Notes: a model not told the origin generated them from the letters alone. Shown: positions 45,352 through 58,620, counted from the stretch's first letter. The stretch is DNA of 64,000 nucleotides from Selaginella moellendorffii (GCF_000143415.4 NW_003314296.1:124001-188000), one strand, 5' to 3'. Translations and numbers: made by a program.

Positions 45352-48300
45352 TCAGGGATGGTTTCTCAACAGTGTCGCAAACGCTGAGGATGGATTGCTC
45401 GAAAGCACAGGTGGTGCATCGAATTCCACAAGCTTGCCTTCAAATCCACAAAGACAATTGAGTTGAGAGTAAAAAAGAGAGGATCAATCGCGGATTTACC
45501 ATTTTGCAACACGGCAACTAGATCAGTGTTGGAAAGGATTGTTGCCAAGCGGTGTGCTATCGTCACCACAGTGCACTCCTGGAAGTTTTCAGCTATACGA
45601 GTTTGTATGATTCTCTCGGTGGCACTGTCGATCGATGCCGTCGCTTCATCCAACACAACGATCCTTGATTGCTTCAGCAACACTCTGCCAAGGCACAAGA
45701 GTTGCCTTTGTCCCATGCTCCAGTTCTCGCCATCTCCCGAAACTTCAAAAGAACATCACAAACGACAGATCCATCCTAGATCAAATGACAAAACTTCGTT
45801 ACCGAGTGAATCGAGACCAGCTCCCTTGGAAGCCACAGCAGTCATGAGCTCACATTTCCTCAAAACCTGTGTGAAGAACGCAAGTTATTCACACATTACA
45901 AGAGCCATGGTTCATATGCATACATTATACCTCCCATATTCGATCGTCCGAGAACGTACTCAGTGGATCCAAGTTGTAACGTATGCTTCCTTCGAAGAGA
46001 ACGGGGTCCTGCGGGATTATACTCAGCTTGGAACGCAAGAGATGCACGTCCACTGCAGAGATATCGAGACTATCGATGAGAATTTGGCCAGAAGTGAGCT
46101 CCACTGTGCGGAAAATTGCCTGCACGAGTGTCGACTTTCCACTGCCAGTACGTCCCAAGACGCCCACTTTCTTCCCGGCTGGGAACTTGCATGAGATCCC
46201 GCAAAGTGCCATCGGTGCGCTTGGTTTGTACCGAACCTGCGAACAAAAACAAAAAGCTTTAGAACATGCCTCCGACGTTCAAACTTTAAGGAAAGAGCTG
46301 TGATAGAAACCTTGACTTCTTTGAGTTCCAGAGTGCCTAGTTGCGGCCAATCCTCAGCAGGCTGAACATGCTTCCCTCTCCGTGGAGATTGATAATGGAG
46401 TTGTGTATACTGGAGTAGACGCTCGGCCGAGATTATTCTCTTTTCGGTGTCAACTCTACTCCACAGTGTCCATGTCAACACTGTTGTCAAGCTCAAGGCG
46501 TACGTAACAGCAACTCCTGCCGAACCTGGCATTTGGAACCGTGAGCTTTCATCCATCCTAAGAGAGAGTTTTGCAAAAGGAAACAACGTACCTGGACTTT
46601 TGGGGAAAGCAACGAGCAGGAGCATCAAAGCGCAGAAGAAAACGTCGGCAAGGACGCCGATCCTGAGAGCCAGAAACTCCATGGATGCAAAGTTGTGGAA
46701 CTGTGGACGGTTGTTTACGTCGACGAGGTGGAACAATCTCCCGAGAAACTGTGGCTCCCGGTGGAATGCTCGTATCGTGGCGAGGCCGCTCAGGGACTCT
46801 TCAAAGTGGTGAACGATGGGAGCGCGCTGGATCTCCATTAGTCTTGGGAGCTCGCGAATTGTCTTGATGTAATGTCTCTGCGTGGAAAGAGTTTAGAAAG
46901 GAAATAATATTGTAGTCAAGAGCAAATACCTGGAGGTAGTAAGCCACAGAAGCTAGAAACGCGAAGACCGGGAGGACATGCCACGAAACAAATGAAACGA
47001 TGACAATTATTGTAACGAGCTCGGTCATGTAGCCGGCTAGCTCGGACAATCTCAGCGGCACAGAGATATCTACCGAGGTTTGGTCTGTAGAAGCCTGCAA
47101 GCACACACCATCGAGCAAGAAAAAGATTAGCGAGAGAGCTGAAAGACATGCTTACACGATTTAAGATACATCCGATCGGAGTAGTGTCGAAGAACGACAT
47201 AGGAGCGAGGAACACCGAGCGGTACATGCCGAGAAAGAATTTCTGTGAAGTTTTCAATCCCACCACGGCGACAAGCAAGACTCGGCAGAGTGAAGCCAGC
47301 GAGCTTCCCAAAGAGAGCAAACCGAAAACCATGACAAGCTTTGCCTCGGAAGTTCTCGGCCTCGCAACTTCCCATGTCGCGGCTGCTTGCGAGCCTTGAT
47401 AAATAGCCAGTGACACTAAGATCACTGGAATGAGACCTCCTCGATAGACTGATGTTAGATAGGCCCAGTAGACGCCCCCGCTCACACTTCCACACTCCCT
47501 TTGCTCGGCTGCCTCTGGCTCTTCCAACTTTTGCTGGATCTCGGCTGGATCTTCCTTTCGATCCTGATTGGAAGACTCATCCATTGTTGCACTCTCTGCT
47601 GCCGCTCGGCTTTGCTCTGCGCAGTCCACTGATAAGCTCCCGTTCGCCATTACCTGCATGGTCCACGACAAGATCGAAACAAGTTCTACCTGAAAATTTC
47701 TGACAGACTTACGATCACTTTGTCGGCCATTTGGATGGACTGAAGATGATGCGTCACAAGTAGAACGGTCTTCGTGCACAGAATCCCTTGGATACATTCC
47801 TGCAAAGTGCTTAAACTCGTGAACAAAAGAGACAGGGAGTTCGCACTTACCTTGAGAATGTCCCTGGATGTTTGAGTGTCGAGAGCACTGAGAGGATCAT
47901 CCAGGAGATAGATATCAGCATCCTTGTACATGGCTCTTGCGAGCTGGAGTCTTTGCTTTTGTCCCCCACTCAGTGTCACACCTCGATCGCCAATGCGTGT
48001 CTCGTCGCCATGGGTTAGCATCTCCAAGTCTCTCTTGAGCTGGCAAGAAGAGATGATCTTGTCATACTTTTCCTTGTTCATCTCGCTCCCGAACAAGATG
48101 TTCTCCTTCACGGTAGCATGCTGTATCCATGCCGACTGAGAAACGTAAGCAGTTGTGCCTCTCACAATCACCTGAAAGAATTATTTATTTTGTGACAGAG
48201 CCTGTTAAGTAAGGATATCAAATCGTATACCTCTCCACAAAGCTTTGGCATCTGTCCCAGGATACACGAAAGGAGGCTCGACTTGGCAGAACCAACGGCT

Positions 48301-49583
48301 CCAGTGATCGCCACGAAACATCTCTTGGGAACCTCCAAGTTTATGTCTTTCAAAGTTGGATGCTCTGGATCCCTGTCCCAGCTGAAACTGGCCGCTCTTA
48401 CTTCGATCGCAGCAGCAGCAGCAGCACCACCACAACCTGTAAACTCTGGCCTCGATTCCACTTCGCTGGCCTCGAAAAACTTGGACAACCGCTGCATGGA
48501 GACACGAACTCCCACCAGAGAGCTAATGAAATCCGGGATCCCGTCCTGCATGCTTTGCAGCATCCGAAACACTGCGACTGCCGAAAGGATCTTCCCCGGC
48601 TGGAGCTTTGCCATCAACGCGACAGCAACCACAGCCATGGCCGACGGAGCAGTGGCAAAAACGTACTTTGACAGTGCTTGGACGTAAGAGTATCTGGAGA
48701 GATGGGCGTACTCAGCAGCTCGGAGGCGCTCGATCTTGCGCAAGAAACTCTCCTCCCATCCATGAAGCTTGAGAGTTCTCATGCTTCGCAGAGACTCGGC
48801 AGTAGCTCTCATCCGGCAGTCCCGCTCTCGCATCATCTTGCCTTGCGACTTCTCTTGAATACTTGCGAGTGGAACGTTGCAGAGTGTGCAAGCGATCAGC
48901 GCTCCAACGCTTGCAAAGCTCGCAAGCCCGACGTCTCTGTAGAGGATGATCAAACCGAGCAGTGCTTCGAGTGGTAGCGTCCAAACGCTGTGGATCTCCC
49001 AGCAAAACCACCCGACTTGCCGGACATCCGAGGTGACCAAGTTCACCACCTCGCCAGTCGAAACCCTCGAGCTCTTGAGCGCCTTGTGGAAGACATGGCA
49101 CGCCAGGGAGGATTCGACGTGCAGTCCCAGCAGGCACAGCATGAAATGCCGCTGCCTCTCGAGCAAGTTGGCGCTGATCTTGGCGAGAAGAAACCCCGAC
49201 GCCAGCGCGAATCCCTTGCCTGCGGAAGTGCCGTAAGACGCGACGAAGTCCGCCACCAGGAAAGGGCCCGCGTAGGAAGCCAAGACGTGCAAGAGTGAGA
49301 CGATCCCGCTCGCGATCACTAGTTTGCGATTCGGCCGCCAAATCGCATCCCAGATCGAGCTCCCGCGCAATCTCTGGAAGAGGAATGCCGCGGAATTTCT
49401 CTCGCCAAGCCACGGGAGATCTTCGAGCTGGAGAGGCCGCTTGGAACCAGCGGCGAAGAGTGGATCCAGCCAGCGGAAGAACGCAATGCTGATAGCGGAG
49501 GCGGTCACGTGAGGCGTGACGATCTTCTCCTCCTCTTTCGCCAGTGAATACGTACCTTCATTCTGGAGGAGAGGCTCTCTCAT
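45352..49583 (-). CDS. ABCC/MRP-type ABC transporter with altered NBD1 Walker A
   Basis: Full transporters of this family export or sequester glutathione conjugates and other anions at vacuolar or plasma membranes. The start is at 49583 ([10 protein letters not shown]). TMD1 includes [22 protein letters not shown]1 has GAVGSAKSS near 48270, where the consensus G-x-x-G-x-G-K-S has its last Gly replaced by Ala; its signature is LSGGQKQR and its Walker [12 protein letters not shown]. The linker is acidic. TMD2 spans about 47500-46450. NBD2 has an intact Walker A (GRTGSGKST), QRQLLCLGR and [11 protein letters not shown]. The last exon reads [11 protein letters not shown] and stops at 45352. The extra N-terminal TMD0 of many MRPs is absent. 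There are about a dozen short introns. A direct decayed copy of the TMD2 part lies at 55275-56830. Confidence 0.92.
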
Positions 49584-49876
49584 TGGTTAGAACCCTAAGT
49601 ACCAAATGTAAGCTTTAAACGTTCTAAAACTTCCCGATAACCCTAAAAGAATGTTTTAAAGAATATACGATGAATGTAAGATACTTTTGGAATATTCTTT
49701 TTCCTTGTTTCACAAAATTTGTTTGGGGAGGGAGGAGCGCGGGCGGATGCTCGATCGGCGCGCGATCGTGGCGAGAGAGCCGAGAGCTCGGCACTGCGGC
49801 TAGAATGCAGCGCCTGCGGTAGCGAGAAGAGGAGGATCGCGGGGCGGGGCGGCAGCGGCTAGGGTTTGTGGCCAGG

Positions 49877-52837
49877 ATGATAATCCGCACGTACCAGCGG
49901 CGGCACAGGGGTAGCGATTCTCTCCGGGGAGATTCTAGCTCGCAGGAATCCTTTTGGAGCAGCTCGCAGGAATCGGCGTGGAGCAGCTCGCAGGAGGCAG
50001 GGTTTGTGTCGTCGCAGGATTTGTCCAACTGGTCGTCGCTGGAAATCGAGGAGAATGTGCCCAAGAAGAGGAAGCAGCAGCAGCAGGAGGAGGAGAGCTT
50101 CCAGGTGGAGAAATTCGAGGGCAGGGCCACCGGGGCCAAGCAATTGAATCGCTTGCAGAGGCAAGTGGGCCTGAGCTTGAGCCGGCGATGGGGATTCTCT
50201 GCTCCTCCAAACTCGACGCTCATGGAGGCCCAGGAATCGGGTGAGATGATGGAACAGGTTGACGAGGTGAATTTTGCCATGGATGGCTTGCGCGAAGGAC
50301 AGCCTCTCCAAGTCCAGCAGGCCAGCTTGATCTCCATTCTCTCGCTCTGTGCTTCGCTCCAACAAAGGCGCTTTCTTCGATCTCACGGGTGCGCTAAAGT
50401 TTTCTTCTTTTCCTCTTCTTCGTGTTGTTTGATCACAAGCACTTTCTTTCTTATCAGGATTGCGAAAACTTTAGTAGATGCTATTGTAGCTTTACCAACA
50501 GGCGATCCGGCGTTGTCCTTGGCTGCCTCAGCTGTTTTTTACGTGCTTGCCAGTGATGTAAGCGTTTTCTCTACCCCTCGTACACTCTAAATGATTTTTT
50601 TTTTCCTTCGTTTTTGTTGTTTGTCAGGGGCATGATGCGAGTGTGATGGACTCCGACCCGTGTATTCGCTTTCTTCTCAAGCTTGTTACAAGCCAGACTG
50701 ATACAGTCAGTAGCAGCGATGGGATGAATATTGTGGCTAAAGTTTATGAGAAGTTGCGTGCCACGAAAACTTCAAGTGACGCTGTGACAACGAATCAACT
50801 AACTCCGAAGTCACTGGCATTGCGTACGTTAGAGAGAGCGTGCCTTTCTGCTGTCGTTCTAGATGGTACGTGATGGCTTTCATGTTTATTGTGGTTGAGG
50901 TTTCTAAAAACTTTTGTAGACAATAGTGGTGCGGTGACAAAGGTTGGAGGACAATTCAAAGAAAGGCTTCGCGAGCTGGGTGGTTTGGACGTTGTCTGTA
51001 ATGTTGTTGCGACATGTCTTACAAATTTGATGGTCAGTGAGAGTTTCTGTTGGAATTGCTTGCTCTTATTACTTTCGTTTCAGAAGGGAAGGACTCGGAG
51101 TGACCATACTGTCAGTTTACTACTAAGATGTTTGAAGGTGATGGAGAACGTTACATTTTTAAGCGAAGAAAATCAGGTGTGCGGATTGTTTTTGTCTGCG
51201 TTCATGTTATCTGAGCATTTTTATATCCAGGCTTATCTTTTGAGACTGAAGCACCATCAAAATTCTATTTTTTTGCCAGAGAGCTTCATTGGAATCGTTA
51301 TAAAAGCAATTGATACTTTGCAAGGTACCAACTTCTTTTCTTCTTTGCATCCAGCACAATTTTTTGTAAGCAGATATCTCGAGTCAAGATAGAACGGCTG
51401 GCAAAGAAGTCGACTCTAGTTTGGAAATTTCAAACACGAAAGAGACAATAACCTGCAAAGATGATGCCATTCAAAAACAAAGGCCGGCCTTGAAAGGTGC
51501 GTCGTCTCGTTCTTTTGTCTCTGTGATTTATTGTCTTCTGTAGGAAGAGATGCTTCTAAATCTGCAAACCAAAAGGAGCTCAAGCTGAGAAATGCTCTGC
51601 AGAAAGCTAAAATTATCAACACGCAACGAAAGGCATCCCTGACGAGTAACTGCCAGAAAATGATTCAAACGAAGGTTTCCGATAACGACAGGCGCTTCAA
51701 ATTTCCTAGTGATACTTCTATGACGACGGACAACGCGAGTGACGATATCTTCTCACAAGATCCATACGATTTTGATGAGCCAGATTATGACATTAAGTTT
51801 CAATTTGGTAAACCGAAGCATCAACACAAGTCCAGAGTAGAACCCCTTCATCCAACTTTTGAGAATCACGAAGCTGGTGGCTCTTCTGCTAGATGCAAGC
51901 TAGAAGAAGAATGTTTACTTTCGGCTGTCAAGGTATGCCATCGTTTTTCGTTTTCCTCGGTTAATAATCGCTGAAATATATTCTAGGTTCTGATGAACTT
52001 GACGAATGATAATGCTACTGGATGCAAGCAAGTTGGAGCATGCAACGGGATTTTCTCTGTCGCCTCGCTCCTCGTGTCAAACTATCCTCGCGAGTCACAA
52101 GAAGAGATGAGCTTGGATCTCCTTGTGACGGTACTTGGCATGCTTGTCAATCTAGTAGAGAAAGACAAGAGTAACAGGTGAGACATTCTTAGCTTTCAGA
52201 ACTTGTTAACTTCTCGTGTTTGTTATCCAGATCTCAGCTTGCAGCTTTGGACTTGAAACTGCCATCCCACATAGCCTCAGGAAATGGAAGAGGCATTTTA
52301 ACGTTATTGTGCTCTCTCTTTTTAAGCAAACAAGGTTCCGGGGAAGCTGCTGAAGCGAGAGAAAAATCCATTATCAAGGTACTTGATCTGTTTTCTTTTG
52401 TTTCTTCTATAAGTTATTCAATAATTCCAGGTCGAGGATGATGATACTGTACAAAGAGGACAACGAGAAGCCGAGAATATGATTGTGGAGGCTTACACAG
52501 CCTTGTTGCTCGCGTTCCTCTCCACTGAAAGGTACTGCTTTCTCATAGATTTAAGCAACTTTAACTTCTGTGGGGGCAGTGACAGAGCACGACAAGCAAT
52601 CGCCGAGAGATTGCCGGGAGAAGGACTATTATCCTTAGTTCCCGTTTTGGAGAGATTCGTGGTGCGTATGCTCTATAATAACTTCCAAGCTTTCTTTTCG
52701 GTCTCTTTAGAGCTCACCACCCTTTGTGATAAAACTTGCAGGCGTTCCATCTGTCGCTAAATATGATCTCTGCCGAGGCTCACGCGGCTGTCCAGGAGGT
52801 GATAAATTCGTTAAAACAACCTGCGATTGATTTGTAA
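49877..52837 (+). CDS. WAPL: WAPL-type cohesin release factor
   Basis: WAPL removes cohesin from chromosomes by opening the ring. The first ATG at 49877 starts MIIRTYQRRHRGSD, the conserved plant WAPL N-terminus, followed by repeated SSQES/SSQD segments. The WAPL domain starts STLMEAQESGEMMEQVDEVN and continues ASLISILSLCASLQQRRFL, AVFYVLASDGHDASVMDSD and LRTLERACLSAVVL. A less conserved insert with many Asp/Gln residues is followed by VLMNLTNDN, and a C-terminus rich in helices ends NMISAEAHAAVQEVINSL, with the stop at 52835-52837. There are ten or more short introns and no lesion. The next 300 bp hold no gene. A deleted copy of the 3' half lies at 62215-62960. Confidence 0.92.
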
Positions 52838-53136
52838 ATTCTGACCTCAATGGAATAGAAAATCGCCATTTATTCAGGTCGAATGCTACCATGTAAATAC
52901 CAGATCATGGAGGCAAAACTGGTTTCTGACTTGGCAGAGGATCTTTATAGACTTTTATTGACTCTTCATTAACTTTCAACGTGCAGTGAAAAGTGGAATA
53001 TGCAATGTCTTATAATGTTGTGACAAGCAAAAAGCATAATCAAGGGTCATTTTCAGGCACCTTCATTGACTATATTGATCCTGCAAGAATTTCATTTAAA
53101 AATATGGTGGGTTCTAAGCGCAGATCAGGTGTAGCA

Positions 53137-53975
53137 ATGGTAGATCTTGAGCGAAATTGCAGTTGTGGGCGATGTGGTAACTATTTTTCTTGATTTTCTC
53201 TAGACTCTTTTTTGGAATGGTAGCATGGTTGCCACAGCTGACAGTGTGGATGTCTGGAGAAATCATTCTCGATCTCTTGGGTGTTACACCAGGCCTGGAG
53301 ACTCGTTTGTAGGATTCAAGCGTGTGGATTATCGTCACTTAAAACTTAGTGTAGTTGGAGCAAGGCCATTTGCGATGGGATGAAGTTTACGGCAAAACTC
53401 TCCTTTCTTCGTTGTAAGAACTTTTCTTCCTTTTTCATTCTTTGAAGATTTCGCATTTCATATATGAAAGGTAGTGCTGAGAAGATCCAGGAGCTCGTCC
53501 TTGATGCTCCCAAAGATCACAAAGTAGTTATACTCGGACACAATGGACCGACTGGTATTAAATCCTTGTTCCCATGCCTCTCCTTACAAAAGAAATCTTA
53601 CAGGATTGGGCTCAGAAATCGATGATAAAGATTTTAGTGGACGTCTGATCCTGGTAATTTCAAAACCTCAACTAGTTTTTCCTCGACAGACTTGGCCGAG
53701 GCTATAAAATTTTGCGAAGAAGAGTGCGAGATACCTTTGGTGGTGTTTGGTCGTATGCACAGATGGTCGCGGCGCTCAATCGCAAGGTTTTTGTGAATGG
53801 TGCCGTGGTTCCCAAGGATTGAATCGAGAGTTTACCATGGTAGCGCTGCGAGACAACGAAGTTAGACTTGGGAGACTTGGGAGAGAGTTGACGCTGGAGA
53901 TGTTTGCACTACCAGTGAGAGAGTTCTCTTTCAACTGTAGAAACTGTAGACCACAAGAAAGAAAAGACTTCGATG
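53137..53975 (+). pseudogene. Calcineurin-like phosphoesterase pseudogene (inverted copy of 39785-41199)
   Basis: The start region (ATGGTAGATCTTGAGCGAAA) corresponds to the parent ATG at 41199, and GTTGTGGGCGATGTGG is followed by the parent's intron. Later blocks match GDSFVGFKRVDYRHLKLSVVG, DHKVVILGHNGPTG, the LAEAIKFCEEECEIPLVVFG segment and KVFVNGAVVP. The exon with GDFGDED and GNHD is gone, GHMH reads GRMH with a deletion after it, and several small indels shift the frame. Intron sequences are retained. It cannot encode an enzyme. Confidence 0.9.
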
Positions 53976-54004
53976 TGTAAAGAAATGTTTGGATATTCTT
54001 ACTT

Positions 54005-54125
54005 CAGCAATGGAGCTCGAGCTTCTATCCAATCGATTTTTCCTAATGGAGCTCAAGCTTCTATCCACTCGAATTTTACTTCAGCTATGGAACTCCAGCT
54101 TCTGTCGATTTTTACTTCTTCAAAA
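54005..54125 (+). repeat. Minisatellite copy
   Basis: Units built on TGGAGCTC(G/A)AGCTTCTATCC occur three to four times. They are the reverse complement of the 39590-39745 array and follow the duplicated gene's 3' end just as in the parent locus. Confidence 0.8.
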
Positions 54126-54539
54126 TCATTTTCCCAGATCAGTTACTTCCAACGGCTGTGATGCTCGCTTGTGACGGCTACGTTGTAACAAACGCTTTGC
54201 CAGAGTTGACTACCTTCCTCCAGTAAAAGGAGAGCTCAGGAATATAACAGAATATGCCGTCAAAGGTTTATCAGTTTACGGAGGGAGGCGCGGTCAGCGA
54301 CACATTGTTTCCTCCCCTCGTTACATTTTCTTCCTCACGTTATGCCTCTCCAGGGACTACTTTGAGGATGTGAATCGGACGCGGGACAAGTTTGAGCAAA
54401 CGCTTTCGGAACCTGTGCCATTTATCTCTCACTGCAGGTAGTGTAGATGCTGGATCAACCCGAGGGAGCTGGACCGGCACTCATCTCCACCACTCGAACG
54501 AAAGTAACGTTGTTAGCAACGAGTAGGAGCTGAGACTTA

Positions 54540-55258
54540 AGTCGTCACGAGTTCCCTGTCGTCGTTGAGCGATGCTCTGCAGCTTCGACTGAAATGGACA
54601 TCCTCCCCTGACGTCCTGCGAGCAAAACGCACCATGGCAGGAGTGTGGAGGAAGGATATACACGTTGTGTTGAGATTGTTGTGGACGTTGCTAAGGAGCT
54701 TGATGAGATCGTGGTGCTCCATGAGCGTCTGGCATTCCGGGCATGCACGTATTTTCCTAGCTTCGAATTTCTTACTTGTCAGTGACGAGGAAACTGTCAG
54801 CGAGGTGAGCTATGGTGGCCTCCGAGGCGGTGAGAGCATCGATCCCGGCCTTGGCCTTGGCTTCCAAAGCTGCGCGTCATTCGCCTGGATGGATCCGAAG
54901 GAATGGAGCGTGGATTTAGGCGCTGTAGTGGAGAGATGTAACGAAGAAAGCGTACCTGTTGACAATAGTAGACATTCTGTCCAGAGAGACCACCCGAGGG
55001 AATCACACGATAAAATGCCCGGCAACGGTAAATGCCGAAATCAGACAAGTGGTCTTTCATCAGGTCGAAGACGTCGAGCGCCAGATCCGTGCAGCCACAC
55101 CTGTTTTCCATCACCGAATCGTCAGGCCTCTCGTCTTGGAGGATCCGAAGCGATTCCCTCAAGACGAGCTTACCCTCCGGAAGAGCTCCGCAGAAGCGCC
55201 GCGGACTAACTCCAGTTGCCGCTTCATTCTCGCGGACTGCAAGACTCCATGCTTACTG
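54540..55258 (-). pseudogene. Unrecognised gene remnant with a Cys-x2-Cys motif
   Basis: Minus-strand blocks look like exons. At 55258-54955 there is a frame with LVLRESLRILQDERP and CGCTDLALDVFDLMKDHLS, ending at a GT donor. At about 54875-54785 it reads KAKAGIDALTASEATIAHLA. At about 54755-54650 it reads IRACPECQTLMEHHDLIKLL. The pieces are in plausible order with intron-like gaps. The start and end are missing and flanking sequence is duplicated debris, so I call it a remnant. I do not recognise the family, although the Cys pair suggests a zinc-binding end. Confidence 0.4.
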
Positions 55259-55274
55259 CAAGTTTCCACGGCTG

Positions 55275-56830
55275 AAAACTTGCATGAGATCCCGCAAAGT
55301 GCCGGCGGTGCGTTTGGTTTGTACTGAACCTGCGATGATCACATTGGGAAACAAAGAGCTATTAGACACGATCAAACAAACTTTAAGGCAAGAGCTGTGA
55401 TAGAAACCTTGACTTCATTGAGTTCCAGATTGCCTAGTTGCGGCCATGTGTATACTGGAGTAGAAGCTCGGCCGAGATTATTCTCTTTTCGGTGTCAACT
55501 CGACTCCACAGTGTCCATGTCAACACTGTTGTCAAGCTCAATGCGTACGTAACAGCAACTCCAGCCGAACCTTGCATTTGGAACCGTGAGCTTTCATCCA
55601 TCCTAAGAGAGAGTTTTGCAAAAGGAAACAACGTACCTGGATTTTTGGGGAAAGCAAAGAGCAGGAGCATCAAAGCGCAGAAGCAAACGTCGGCAAGGAC
55701 GCCGATCCCGAGAGTCAGAAAACTCCATTGGACGGTTGTTTAGGTTGACTAGGTGGAACAATCTCTCGAGACACTGTGGCTCCCAGTGGAATGCTCGTAT
55801 CGTGGTGAAACCGCTCAGGAACTCCTCAAAGCGGTGAACGATGGGAACGCACTGGATCTCCATTAGTCTTGGGAGCTCGCGAATTGTCTTGATGTAGTAT
55901 TTGTGCGAGAAAGGATTTTAGAAAGGAAACATTTTTGTAGTCAAGAGCAAATACCTGGAGCCAGTAAGCCACAGAAGCTAGAAATGCGAACACCGGGAGG
56001 ACATTCCACGAAACAAATGAAACGATCACAATTATTGTAACAAGCTTGGTCATGTAGCCGGCTACCTTGGACAATCTCAGCACAGAGATATATACCAGGT
56101 TTGGCCTGTAGAAGCCTGCAAGAACACCATTGAGAAAGAAAAAGATCTGTGAGAAAAGTGAAACATGCTTACACGATTTAAGATTGGAGTGGCGTCAAAG
56201 AATAACATAGGAGGGAGGAACATGGAGCGGTACATGCCGAGAAAAGTCTCTATGAAGTTTTCAATCCCACCATGGTGTCGGCAGAGTGAAGCCAGTGAGC
56301 TTTCCAAAAAAGGCAATCTGAAAATGTTAAGATCCTATCCTTTACATCCTAAGCCAACTAATTAAAAAGGTGATCACTTGATTGTAAGGCCTTTTTTTTA
56401 TGTATTATCTGAATTAGTGCCTAACAGAAAACCATGATAAACTCTGTCCCAGACATTTTCAGCCTCACAACTTGTGTTTTAGCTGCTTGCAAACCTTAAT
56501 AAACAGATACTAAGATCACGGGAATGAGAGCTGATGTTAGATAGGCCAAGTACCCTGCTCACACTCCACATACCCTTTGCTCGGCTGCCTCTGTCTCTTC
56601 CAACTTTCGCTAGGTCTCGGCTGGAGCTTCGTTTCGATCCTGATTGGAAGACTCGTCCATTGTTGCTGCACGGCTTTTCTTGGCTGCGGAGTTCACTGAT
56701 AAGCTCCCGTCAGCCATAACCTGTATGGTTCACAACAAGAAAGTTGGTGATAGACTTACGATCACTTTGTTGGCCATTGAGATGATGCATCACAAGTAGA
56801 ACCGTGTGCAAAATACCTTGGATACACTGT
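55275..56830 (-). pseudogene. ABCC transporter pseudogene (direct copy of part of 45352-49583)
   Basis: The sequence is closely similar to about 46190-47760 of the ABCC gene, covering the exon boundary before NBD2 through TMD2 into the linker. Legible pieces include [32 protein letters not shown] and [20 protein letters not shown]. Both nucleotide-binding domains are missing. A stretch near 55445 is deleted and 56330-56480 is replaced or inserted. The orientation equals the parent. Confidence 0.9.
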
Positions 56831-58620
56831 GACTCTCATGGCTGATGACACTGCTAAGTGAAGATAGCAATTCTTTGGTGGCGAAGGCAGCAGAGGCCTA
56901 CAAGCTTTAAAGAGCAACTGGCTTTGAAGGCGTCCGAGGTGAGAGCTAATGTTCAAGCTAAATGCAGATTGAGACCTTTCAGAATGAACAAGATGCAATA
57001 GTTGCTAGTGAGGCACAAGCAACTAGATAGCATACAACCTCAACATGCTTGGATACTGAGTAGTCGCAAACAACTAAAGGGTGATAAGTTGCTATAATGC
57101 TTATTTCCTACGTGCGCTGGCATACAATTCCTATATTCCTAGAGGGTAAGTCTCTCTCTACATATTTGTAGGAACTAGCTGTTTCTTTTGTTGGTAGACT
57201 TTGGCCTTGCATGAACCCGAATGAGCAAGTAGCAGTCGACAATGAAAACATTCGTCTTAGAATGTATCATGCACACAACATGGAGAACTTCCGAGGTTCC
57301 AACTTGCATGCAAAGTAATGAATCTGCCTAGAGCAGGATGAACAGTCACCATTGTACTGTATGATATTATGTATAGTACTGCATATGATATCATGTTATG
57401 TGTTACAGTTTGATTTGTGTCTTCCTTTATATTTTTTCTCTCTTGAGACTTATTGAGTGTCTTGTGTGTGTGTCTTTTTTTTTTCTTTTTGTATTTAGTA
57501 TGAAGACTACATTAGCTCATGATTACATAGTATGAAAACAAAATAATCTCTAGTAGCATTGATATTCCTCAAGATGAAAAAAACAGATGTTAATGAAAAA
57601 CAATGTAAGATAGATGTTTTGTATCCTCAAGCTAAAAAAAGTAATATTAGATTAAATAATAGTGCAAGTTAGTTATATATTTCACAACAAACTCATGATT
57701 CTTATATAAAATCCAAATGCATCTAGAATTTCATCCAAACTTGTTATAGGGTTTTTTATTGATTTCTACAACTTGGTGAGCATTATTTATAAAAAGCAAA
57801 TTATTATTAAAAATCAAAATATTTAATTTTGTATGGATTTAATTTTAGATTAAATATGTTTATTAAATAACTTTCAAAGTTTTTAAAATTATTAAATCAT
57901 TGTGGCTTGTGAGCACTTTTTTCATTGGCATTTTATCACTTTATATTAACAAATCATTGGACGACAGAAAGTTAATCAAATATGTACTTTTATTGGTCTT
58001 AGCACAAATTATTTCACATTAAATTTATTTTCTTTATTATAATTATTTTAGTTAAAATTATTTATTCAGATGTGTGTTAACCTTTTTCCTTTACTAGAAC
58101 AATAATAATTTTAATTATAAAGGTAAAAGAGTTAAAAGTATAATAAATTTATAGATTTTATTAACTTTATTTTGTTTTTAATATATTTTTTATTTAGGGC
58201 TATTCATTTTCTGTTTAAGATATTTAATTTTGTTCAAGTAATAGACATATAAAAGAATGAATGAACCACAATATAAAATTGTTTGTAAAGCTATATAACA
58301 TTTATATGAATGTAATTAAGAAAATGGTAAACTTTATTAACTTTAAATTTATGATTTCAAAACAAACATTATGGGAGTCCTTAAAAGATTTACTTGAACT
58401 TAATGACCATGACAACATTTCAGGTTTCATAAAAATTTCAAATTTTATTCAACTTATTACATTAGTTTTCACTGTTGTAGCCTCAAATGATAGGGCAATA
58501 ACACCAAACAGAAGAAATAGGGGAAGTCTTTTATTAGCAGTAAAAAACCCCTCTATAGCACAAGTAGAAGTTATAAATGGCTTTTACTTTTAATTATTAC
58601 TCAATAACTAAAAATAAAAG
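56831..58620. other. AT-rich, gene-free stretch with a possible transposase relic
   Basis: From about 57300 the base composition is very AT-rich. A 110-codon frame at 58261-58593 contains LKDLLELNDHDNISGFIK and VVASNDRAITPNRRN, which faintly recalls the C-terminal dimerisation region of hAT transposases. No inverted repeats were found. Confidence 0.4.
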
